Below are positions 1 through 6,808 of a DNA stretch of 24,448 bases, in pieces. A program made the translations under genes and the position numbers. Position 1 is the stretch's first letter, and the number at the start of each line of letters is the position of its first letter. Source of the DNA: an uncultured Oscillospiraceae bacterium (GTDB lineage Bacteria > Bacillota > Clostridia > Oscillospirales > Acutalibacteraceae); contig UQFL01000028.1 of NCBI GenBank assembly GCA_900540305.1, forward strand, positions 1 through 24,448, given 5' to 3'. A model generated the notes under the pieces. That model saw nothing but the letters and a program-made list of their open reading frames with translations. It ran no database searches and was not told where the DNA came from.

Positions 1-49
1 ATCTACACTTATGCGATCGTCGGCAGCGTCAGATGTGTATAAGAGACAG
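1..49 (+). other. Illumina Nextera i5 adapter contamination
   Basis: This stretch is library adapter, not genome. It reads as the end of the i5 flow-cell sequence (1-8), an 8-base index TTATGCGA (9-16), the Nextera read-1 segment TCGTCGGCAGCGTC (17-30) and the 19-base Tn5 mosaic end AGATGTGTATAAGAGACAG (31-49). From memory, the index matches Nextera S522. An open reading frame starting at the ATG inside the mosaic end encodes the well-known artefact peptide MCIRDR and is joined in frame to the following gene, so any automatic call starting at base 33 is wrong. Genomic sequence begins at base 50. Confidence 0.98.
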
Positions 50-50
50 G

Positions 51-1274
51 GTAATAACAAAAGAAGAGCTGAAAGAATGCGACTCATATCTTGCACAGGG
101 CGGAGTGTGCGTTTTAAAAGATATTGACGACTTTGACTGCTATTTTGAGGACACTATGAAAGCAGGGCATTACGAGAACAACCCCGAGAGTGTCAGAGTA
201 ATGATAGAGTCCTCCCCCGATGTAATAGGAACTCTCATAAAACTCGGCGTTCAGTTTGACACCGACAATGACGGCGACTACAACTACACGAGAGAGGGAG
301 CCCACAGACAAAACAGAATTCTTCACCACAAAGACGAAACAGGTAAAGAAATCACAGCAACTCTGCTCTCAATTGCAAAAAAGAGAAAAAATATAACATT
401 TGTCACTCAAACAACAATGATTGACATTATTGAAAAGGGCAATGTTTGTTACGGAATAGTTTGTGAAGATGAGTTTGGAGAAGTCTCTCCCATCTATGCT
501 AAAGATATTATTCTTGCAACAGGCGGCATAGGCGGTCTTTTTAAGAATTCAACAAACTTCCCCCACATAACGGGAGATGCATTTGCGCTTGCGCTCAAAC
601 ATTCTATTGAACTTCAGGATATAAACTATATTCAGATTCACCCAACAACTCTTTACAGCAAAAAGAGCGGCAGGCGTTTTCTTATTAGCGAAAGCGTCAG
701 GGGCGAGGGTGCAATATTGCTCAATGAAAACGGCGAAAGATTCACAGACGAACTTCAGCCGAGAGATGTGGTTACACAGGCAATCTGTGAGGAAATGGAA
801 AAGTTCTCAACAGATCATGTTTACATAACTCTCCCCACAATGACAAGCGAGGAAGCACAAAAGAGATTCCCGAATATTTTTGACGCCTGCATGGAAGAGG
901 GCTACGATATAACTAAAGACAAAGTTCCCGTAACACCCGGTCAGCATTATATGATGGGCGGTGTAAAAACGGATATAAACGGAAAGACATCTATGGAGCA
1001 TCTTTTTGCAGTTGGAGAAACGGCGTGCAACGGTGTCCACGGCAGAAACAGACTTGCGTCAAACAGTCTTCTTGAAAGCCTTGTATTTGCAAAAAGAGCG
1101 GCGGACCTTATAGCAAACGACAAATCAGAAAAAGAAGTTTATATGCCCGATATTGATTTTGACGCTTATCTGCCAAAAAAAGAACGCGAGGCAGAATTTA
1201 AAAAATTGATACTCGATGAAATAAAGAGAAAGGACAGTGATTTTTATGATAAGTGGTGTAACGATGAAGATTAA
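51..1274 (+). CDS. nadB: L-aspartate oxidase, 5'-truncated by contig end
   Basis: NadB oxidises L-aspartate to iminoaspartate with FAD, the first step of de novo NAD synthesis; NadA then makes quinolinate. The visible 407 residues carry family hallmarks: the YLAQGG stretch near the start, HPTTLY, ESVRGEGAILLNENGERF, QHYMMGGV and the GVHGRNRLASNSLLE flavin/substrate segment. The N-terminal dinucleotide-binding GxGxxG segment, roughly the first 25-30 residues, is missing because the contig ends there; the apparent start at base 33 lies in adapter. The C-terminus is short: the protein ends soon after the catalytic core, without the longer helical tail of the 530-residue proteobacterial enzymes, which I take as normal for clostridial NadB. 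The stop overlaps nadC by 11 nt. nadA probably lies upstream, outside the window. Confidence 0.95.
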   Translation, partial: VITKEELKECDSYLAQGGVCVLKDIDDFDCYFEDTMKAGHYENNPESVRVMIESSPDVIGTLIKLGVQFDTDNDGDYNYTREGAHRQNRILHHKDETGKEITATLLSIAKKRKNITFVTQTTMIDIIEKGNVCYGIVCEDEFGEVSPIYAKDIILATGGIGGLFKNSTNFPHITGDAFALALKHSIELQDINYIQIHPTTLYSKKSGRRFLISESVRGEGAILLNENGERFTDELQPRDVVTQAICEEMEKFSTDHVYITLPTMTSEEAQKRFPNIFDACMEEGYDITKDKVPVTPGQHYMMGGVKTDINGKTSMEHLFAVGETACNGVHGRNRLASNSLLESLVFAKRAADLIANDKSEKEVYMPDIDFDAYLPKKEREAEFKKLILDEIKRKDSDFYDKWCNDED

Positions 1275-2103
1275 CATAGACGAATATATTCTCAACACCT
1301 TGAGAGAGGACATTACGAGCGAAGATGTTTCAACAAACGCCGTAATGCCCGAAAACAAAAACGGCAAAGCAGAGCTTATCTGCAAGGGTGACGGAGTTAT
1401 TTGCGGACTTGATGTTTTTGAAAGAACTTTCAAACTTCTTGATGAAAAATCACATTTTGAAACAGATGTCAAGGACGGCGATTTTGTAAAAAAAGGCGAT
1501 ATTATCGGCGTTATTTACGGAGATATTAAAGCTCTTCTTTCAGGAGAGAGAACGGCACTCAACTATCTTCAGAGAATGAGCGGTATTGCCACTATTACAA
1601 AGGAATATATGGCGGAACTTGAAGGATACAGCACAACGCTTCTTGACACAAGAAAAACAACTCCAAATATGCGCCCCTTTGAAAAATATGCCGTAACTGT
1701 CGGCGGAGCAACAAACCACAGATATAATCTTTCAGACGGAGTTCTTCTTAAGGACAACCATATCGGTGCGGCAGGCTCAATCACAAAAGCTGTTCAGATG
1801 GCTAAAGCTTATGCTCCTTTTGTAAGAAAAATAGAAGTTGAAACAGAGACAATTGAGCAGGTTAAAGAAGCTCTTGAAGCAGGCGCAGACATTATAATGC
1901 TTGACAATATGGATAACGAGACTATGAAAAAATGCGTTGAGCTTATTGACGGCAAGGCGCAGACGGAATGTTCGGGTAATGTTACAAAGGAAAGACTTAA
2001 AGAAATTGCCGAAATAGGCGTTGACTTTGTTTCCTGCGGTGCGCTCACACATTCTGCCCCCATTATGGATATAAGCCTTAAAAATCTTGTTCCTATCGAA
2101 TAA
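1264..2103 (+). CDS. nadC: Nicotinate-nucleotide pyrophosphorylase (quinolinate phosphoribosyltransferase)
   Basis: NadC converts quinolinate and phosphoribosyl pyrophosphate to nicotinate mononucleotide, CO2 and pyrophosphate in the cytoplasm. The 279-residue length is typical. Diagnostic segments are LNYLQRMSGIAT, DTRKTTPNMRPFEKYAV, GGATNHRYNLSDGVLLKDNH with its substrate-binding basic residues, the VEVET-like strand (IEVETETIEQ), IIMLDNMD and CSGNVTKE, in the expected order for the type II phosphoribosyltransferase barrel. I chose the ATG at 1264 because the product then starts MKINIDEY and an AGTGGTG ribosome-binding-like sequence lies 5 nt upstream. An ATG at 1246 with AAAGGA upstream, or a GTG at 1237, would add 6 or 9 residues. 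The gene overlaps nadB by 11 nt and is probably translationally coupled to it; it ends just before a strong terminator. Confidence 0.96.
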   Translation: MKINIDEYILNTLREDITSEDVSTNAVMPENKNGKAELICKGDGVICGLDVFERTFKLLDEKSHFETDVKDGDFVKKGDIIGVIYGDIKALLSGERTALNYLQRMSGIATITKEYMAELEGYSTTLLDTRKTTPNMRPFEKYAVTVGGATNHRYNLSDGVLLKDNHIGAAGSITKAVQMAKAYAPFVRKIEVETETIEQVKEALEAGADIIMLDNMDNETMKKCVELIDGKAQTECSGNVTKERLKEIAEIGVDFVSCGALTHSAPIMDISLKNLVPIE

Positions 2104-2118
2104 ATTAATATTAAACGC

Positions 2119-2159
2119 AAAAAAGCCGTTGAAATCAAATGATTTCAACGGCTTTTTTT
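2119..2159. terminator. Bidirectional intrinsic terminator between nadC and fucosidase
   Basis: A perfect inverted repeat has its left arm at 2125-2137 (GCCGTTGAAATCA) and its right arm at 2140-2152, leaving a very short AA/AAAT loop. It is flanked by six A at 2119-2124 and seven T at 2153-2159. Read on either strand it gives a 12-13 bp stem followed by a U-tract, so it should end both the rightward nadBC unit and the leftward glycosidase unit. The stop codon of the fucosidase gene (2158-2160) overlaps the outer tract. Confidence 0.95.
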
Positions 2160-3540
2160 ATTCATAAAAACCTATTTTTGAAATTACGGGATTGCTTCTG
2201 CTTTGTCTTATAACAAGTCTTGCGCCTGTGCATTTCTCATTTTTAAGCGTTACTATCTTCTTTGAGCCGATTATCGTACCTGAAAAAACAAGTTTATATT
2301 CTCCGTTTTTCTTCTTCAAATACAAATCAAACGCTTCAACACGCTGAGAAAAGCTTATATCTTCACACAATTCAATATAATTAATTCTTTTTTTCGCTCC
2401 AAAATCAAAATCCAAAACGCCGTCTTTATCCGTAAGTTCTCCGAGGTTTTTAACAACAACGGGCTTTGAATACATTTCTCTGATTTTATCGCCGAGACCT
2501 TTAACTGCTTTCATATCTTTTTTGTCAATATCGCCGTATGCAGTAGGTGGAATATTGAGAAGCAGAGTACAGTTATTCCCAACTGAATTGAGATATATAT
2601 CAAACAGTTTTTTCGGTGATTTAATTGTTTTATTGCCCTTTTCAGCCCAGAACCACCCTTTACGAATTGAAACATCAACCTCTGCAGGATACCACCAAAG
2701 TTTATCTCTCTTTGCAAGCAGATCTCTGCTTCCGAGGTCTTCATCCATAGAAGTGATATTCTTCATTTTTGAAGCGTCCTCATCGGCGTGCTGACTGTTT
2801 TTCTCAACAGTTTCCGCTCTTGTAAGTTCAAACGGTACAACGGAAAATTCTGATTTTCTCGTTTTTCCGCCCTCGTTACCTACCCAGCGGATATCAGGGC
2901 CGCATATGGATATATTCGCATTTGGCTGAAGCTCTCTGATAAGGGCATAATATCTGTCCCAATCATAGTTGAACGCCTTTGCCTCTTTGCCCTTTGCGCC
3001 GTCAAACCACACCTCGAATATTTCTCCGTAATTAGTTAAAAGTTCGGTAAGTTGATTGCAGAAATAATCGTTATACGCCTCTGTTGCATATGTTGGCTCG
3101 TGCATATCCCACGGAGAGAGATAAACACCGAAATCAAGTCCCGCATCGTGGCAGGCGTCAGAAACCATTTTAACAATATCGCCGTCAAATCCGCTGTTTC
3201 TAACGCAGAAATCGGTGTACTTAGTATCCCAAAGGCAGAAGCCGTCATGGTGCTTACAGGTAAGAATAATACCCGTTGCACCCGCCGCTTTGGCGCATTC
3301 AATCCAAGTTTCGGGTTTTACGGTTTTAATATTGAAATCAGAAGCCTTTTCTTTTCCTGATCCCCATTCCCTGCGTGTAGCCGTGTTCATTCCGAAATGC
3401 ATAAAAAGATAAAACGGCTTTTGCGAAAGTCTGCACTGAGACGGTGTAGGCTTTACGGAAATAAGGCGGTTTACCTCGTCTGAGTTAAGCGGGTATCCGT
3501 TGTTATCAGTTGTCCAGTTTTTATTAAAATCGTAACTCAT
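2158..3540 (-). CDS. Alpha-L-fucosidase, glycoside hydrolase family 29
   Basis: GH29 enzymes release terminal L-fucose from oligosaccharides by a retaining mechanism. The 460-residue product has the catalytic barrel at about 35-350, with FMHFG near 46-50, the fucose-pocket CKHHDGF near 95-101, and VWFDGA, whose Asp180 is the expected nucleophile. Glu223 in WVGNEGG lies 43 residues later, the spacing of the acid/base to the nucleophile that I recall for subgroup B (1,3/1,4-specific) enzymes, so that subgroup is my inference. Residues about 365-460 look like a beta-rich F5/8-type-C-like carbohydrate-binding domain. No signal peptide is visible, so it should be cytoplasmic. Its ATG overlaps the stop of the upstream alpha-mannosidase gene by 4 nt (ATGA), which implies translational coupling and a joint role in glycan breakdown. 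Natural substrate and linkage are not readable from sequence. Confidence 0.9.
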   Translation of the reverse strand: MSYDFNKNWTTDNNGYPLNSDEVNRLISVKPTPSQCRLSQKPFYLFMHFGMNTATRREWGSGKEKASDFNIKTVKPETWIECAKAAGATGIILTCKHHDGFCLWDTKYTDFCVRNSGFDGDIVKMVSDACHDAGLDFGVYLSPWDMHEPTYATEAYNDYFCNQLTELLTNYGEIFEVWFDGAKGKEAKAFNYDWDRYYALIRELQPNANISICGPDIRWVGNEGGKTRKSEFSVVPFELTRAETVEKNSQHADEDASKMKNITSMDEDLGSRDLLAKRDKLWWYPAEVDVSIRKGWFWAEKGNKTIKSPKKLFDIYLNSVGNNCTLLLNIPPTAYGDIDKKDMKAVKGLGDKIREMYSKPVVVKNLGELTDKDGVLDFDFGAKKRINYIELCEDISFSQRVEAFDLYLKKKNGEYKLVFSGTIIGSKKIVTLKNEKCTGARLVIRQSRSNPVISKIGFYE

Positions 3541-6500
3541 TTTCTTCTGCCCCTGTTGATGCCTTTTATAAACTCATCTTTATCATTTAAATTCCACACG
3601 CATTTGTACCAGCAGTATCTCAAAAATTCTCCGAAATTCATATAAAATGTCTGCACTCTGTTTTCATCAACTTCATCGAAAACTTTTGACACCATTTCAC
3701 CATAAGAATTTTCAACCTGTGTTACTGCAAGCACTGCAATGCTTTCATCAGCAGGAAGTGTTACAGTCTTTTTGCCTTTAACATCAAGTTCAATTATGTA
3801 GAAACAGAGTGACTGCGCAACATTATCCCTGCCAAGTTTATGGCTGTGGGTAGCTTCAAAACCAAGCTTTCCGTGCTTTACATAAGCCGTGTCGCCGAGG
3901 TCGGGTAAATCCCAGCCTGCAAAATTCTCTGTTGCGCTCAAAACGGTCTTCTCTACTGTTTCGCCGTTAACTTCAAACTCAACTTCCCTGTCCCCTTCAT
4001 AAGACGCACAGAGTATGCAGAGTTTTTCCGCTTTGGGTGAAACCGCAATATTCTGACCTCTCATCACAATGGCGTTATTGTCAGTCTTTAAAATCTTGAA
4101 TTTAGTGCCGTTTGCCGTGATTGTTTCAGGGATAAGCTCGCTCGGAATACTCTCAAAATCGCCTGTTCTGTCGCCGTTTTCGGTAATAATTTTCTTATCG
4201 GGCGCAAGTTCAACAAATTCGCTGTTGTTCTTTTTGCCCGAAACGGAGCTTTTATTAAGTGTAAGCGCAAAGGTACGAATTTGATATGGTTTGAAAGAAG
4301 TTACAAGTTTGCCGTTTTCAACAGTCGACTCGCCCATATTCTCTTCGCTTGCATAAACCTCTCTTGCACTTTCAACGCCCTCACCAAGAGTGAGTTCAAA
4401 TCTTTCAATATTCTTATTTGAGCCCTCGTTCAAACGCACGATAATTTCATCTGAATTTTCAGCCTTTTTAATTGCACGAATAATAACATCGTTTGTTGAA
4501 ACCTCACCGAAGCTGTAACGGCTTGAAAGAACGCCGCTGTGCTTTGTGCAGACATACGCAGTCGGCGGCTGAATAAATTTGCGTGCTTCAAGCTGAGTTT
4601 CAGAAAGGTCTGCGCCCTCGTGGCTGAATATCGCATAAGAATATCTGTTAAGACCTATATCCATCATAGACTGCATTGAATCTATACGATAGTTTTTAAG
4701 AGGCGTATGAAGAACAGTAAGCCTTAAAGTATTATCATTATACTTATCCCAGCCGTACTTACATTCGCTTATTACAGAAACGCCGTACTTTCCGCTCTTG
4801 TCAGTCAAATCTGCCCATTTCTGCGCAGGAACTTCAAAGAGCTTTTCATTCATATTACCACGCTGAATTGCGCCGAGACCGAGGTCAAATGTAGCCTTTT
4901 CGTTATTGCAGGTAAATGCAAATCTGTTTTTAGCCATAGTGCAAAGGTTCTGCCACTCAATTTCAGAATATACCTCAACAACATTTCCGCCGCTTGTAAG
5001 GGCAACATAATTTGTAAACTGAGACCTGTTCTTATCCTGCTGTACTACCTTGAATGCAACTCTTGCAGGGCCGTTTTCCTCAACGGAAATTGAAACGGGA
5101 CGGGCGATTCTGTCCGCTTCTTTATTAGCCTGCTTGAAGTTCATTTCCCACGCAGGCCATTTTTTAGAACCTGTGTATTTGAAAAGGCCGAGAATAATAG
5201 GAGATTTTAAAATTTCCCTTTCATTCTGTGTTTTATCAAGAATTGAGCATATATTGCCCATCTTGTTAAGTTCAACAATATATTTCTCGTTTTCCATAAC
5301 ATTTTCAGTGTTTATGGAAAGGTCGCTTTCAAGCTTGCAGGGAACATCACTCGGGCGCACATCATACACTCTATATCCGAGTGACATCATATCTGCTATG
5401 AACAGAATTTCTTTCACACCGTTTTTAGTGCTGTTCACCTGGCTTTTAACCTCTTTGCCCTCGTCATCAAACACACGGACAAAAGGAGTTTTAATACCGT
5501 CAAGATAAATTGTTACTGCTGTACTGATTTCAGCTTCAATCGGGTTTGAAACCATAATGGGAGTGCCTGTGCAGAAATCTGTTTTCATAAGAGAAGATAC
5601 GGACAACGCCGCCGCTTCAAGTTCGCCTGCAAACTGATTAGCGGAAAGAGCGTAATCATTCCAGCTTCTGCGGTATACTCTCTGAACAGAAGTGCCTGGC
5701 ATATCATCGTGGAACTGATGAGCGATAGTTCTTTTCCACGCTCTTGTAAGCACATCGGAATTATAATCAAAAGTGCCGAGATAACTTGCGGCAACTGAGT
5801 TTCTCTCCGCAATATCTGCAAGTTCCTCACAACGCCTGTTCCACCTCTTGCCTACTGCTCTTGAAGTGTAACCGCCTACGCCGTGATTTTGCATAACAAG
5901 CTCTGTTTTCCATTCGGGAAGCTTGCTTTTCTGCTCGTCAGTAAGTTTATTTTCTATATCTATGTAAATTTCATCCGCCGTTGCAACATAAACTTCTGAA
6001 TTGCTCGTGGAGTTTTCAAGTGTCTCTTTTTCTACAAAGGCAACCGATTTCTCTTTAGGCGCACCTCCCCTATCGCCTATTCCGTGGAAAACATATGTCC
6101 AGTCTAAGTCGTACTTTTCATTTTCCTTAAGTTTTTTCTGAACAAAATTCCATTTTCTAAGCTGAGTGAGAGTGAAATAATAATCGTGAGGGTTTACGCT
6201 TGCGTAAATATATTCACCGTCTACACCATACCATTTACCGATGTCAAACGGCGTACCGTAAGCAGAGCCCCATGCCAGCTTCTGAGTTGTAAATCCTAAA
6301 AGATTTGCATGGTGAGCTATTGACGGAAGCGCCCAGCCGAAACCAAAGCAGTCGGGCAGATAAATATCAACACTGCGCTTGCCGAAAGTCTTTTCAAAAT
6401 AGGAATTGCCTATAAGAATATTTCTGAAAAGCGCCTCGGGGGACGGAATATTCGTGTCTCCGTTTTCAAAAGCTGAACCGCAGACATTCCATTTTCCCTC

Positions 6501-6731
6501 TTCAACATATTTTTTCATTTTCTCGAACAGTTCGGGATAATACTCCTGCATAAGCTCATAGCGGTATGAGCCCTCGAAATTGAATTTATATGTTTTGTAC
6601 TTTTCAAAAAGCTTAAAGTTATCAACAAGCGTATTGTATATGTATTTTGAGACCGTTGTTTCAAAATCCCAAGACCACACCGTATCAAGATGAGCAGTTG
6701 CAACGGTATAGATTTTCTTTTTTTCGCTCAT
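3537..6731 (-). CDS. Alpha-mannosidase, glycoside hydrolase family 38
   Basis: GH38 enzymes are zinc-dependent retaining alpha-mannosidases. From the start used here (MSEKKK, 1064 residues) the zinc-binding AHLDTVWSW motif is at about 13-21 (His14, Asp16), the nucleophile Asp127 is in LPDCFGFG, and HQFHDDMPGTS at about 338-348 supplies the fourth zinc ligand (His341). These mark the N-terminal catalytic domain and the helical middle domain; the rest is the beta-rich C-terminal part, with an extra roughly 200 residues at the end that I cannot assign. A start 4 codons earlier (6743) is rejected because the ribosome-binding GAGGTG lies inside those codons, 4 nt before the ATG at 6731. There is no signal peptide, so a cytoplasmic enzyme is expected. 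It overlaps the fucosidase gene by 4 nt. Linkage preference is unknown. Confidence 0.92.
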   Translation of the reverse strand: MSEKKKIYTVATAHLDTVWSWDFETTVSKYIYNTLVDNFKLFEKYKTYKFNFEGSYRYELMQEYYPELFEKMKKYVEEGKWNVCGSAFENGDTNIPSPEALFRNILIGNSYFEKTFGKRSVDIYLPDCFGFGWALPSIAHHANLLGFTTQKLAWGSAYGTPFDIGKWYGVDGEYIYASVNPHDYYFTLTQLRKWNFVQKKLKENEKYDLDWTYVFHGIGDRGGAPKEKSVAFVEKETLENSTSNSEVYVATADEIYIDIENKLTDEQKSKLPEWKTELVMQNHGVGGYTSRAVGKRWNRRCEELADIAERNSVAASYLGTFDYNSDVLTRAWKRTIAHQFHDDMPGTSVQRVYRRSWNDYALSANQFAGELEAAALSVSSLMKTDFCTGTPIMVSNPIEAEISTAVTIYLDGIKTPFVRVFDDEGKEVKSQVNSTKNGVKEILFIADMMSLGYRVYDVRPSDVPCKLESDLSINTENVMENEKYIVELNKMGNICSILDKTQNEREILKSPIILGLFKYTGSKKWPAWEMNFKQANKEADRIARPVSISVEENGPARVAFKVVQQDKNRSQFTNYVALTSGGNVVEVYSEIEWQNLCTMAKNRFAFTCNNEKATFDLGLGAIQRGNMNEKLFEVPAQKWADLTDKSGKYGVSVISECKYGWDKYNDNTLRLTVLHTPLKNYRIDSMQSMMDIGLNRYSYAIFSHEGADLSETQLEARKFIQPPTAYVCTKHSGVLSSRYSFGEVSTNDVIIRAIKKAENSDEIIVRLNEGSNKNIERFELTLGEGVESAREVYASEENMGESTVENGKLVTSFKPYQIRTFALTLNKSSVSGKKNNSEFVELAPDKKIITENGDRTGDFESIPSELIPETITANGTKFKILKTDNNAIVMRGQNIAVSPKAEKLCILCASYEGDREVEFEVNGETVEKTVLSATENFAGWDLPDLGDTAYVKHGKLGFEATHSHKLGRDNVAQSLCFYIIELDVKGKKTVTLPADESIAVLAVTQVENSYGEMVSKVFDEVDENRVQTFYMNFGEFLRYCWYKCVWNLNDKDEFIKGINRGRRK

Positions 6732-6735
6732 AGCA

Positions 6736-6741
6736 CACCTC
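6736..6741 (-). promoter_or_regulatory. Ribosome binding site of the alpha-mannosidase gene
   Basis: GAGGTG on the minus strand sits 4 nt before the ATG at 6731. It fixes the start there and rules out the ATG at 6743, whose codons would contain this site. Confidence 0.8.
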
Positions 6742-6751
6742 ATATATTCGC

Positions 6752-6777
6752 AGAGCGGCAGAAAGCTCCGCCGCTCT
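6752..6777 (-). promoter_or_regulatory. Stable hairpin in the leuS-mannosidase gap
   Basis: The 77-nt gap 6732-6808 is the largest in the leftward gene string. It holds perfect 8-bp arms (AGAGCGGC at 6752-6759 and its complement at 6770-6777); in minus-strand RNA the stem can extend by one G-U and one G-C pair to leave a 6-nt loop. No U-tract follows on the minus strand, so it is not a standard intrinsic terminator. It lies about 10 nt upstream of the mannosidase ribosome binding site. It could protect the 5' end of a processed mRNA or set the level of expression of the glycosidase genes relative to leuS; this is inference. Confidence 0.55.
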
Positions 6778-6808
6778 TATTTCAGTTAATTTAATTTTAT
6801 ATGCCGTA

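Noticed and set aside
33..50. ATG start of nadB giving an N-terminus MCIRDR
   Set aside because: These codons lie in the Nextera mosaic end; the peptide is a known sequencing artefact and the true N-terminus is beyond the contig end.
5050..5508. 152-codon plus-strand open frame opposite the alpha-mannosidase
   Set aside because: Its translation shows no recognisable family or plausible start context and the opposite strand is a continuous conserved GH38 gene.
6752..6777. Intrinsic terminator after leuS
   Set aside because: The stem is good, but no run of U follows on the minus strand, and the next bases lead straight into a ribosome binding site.
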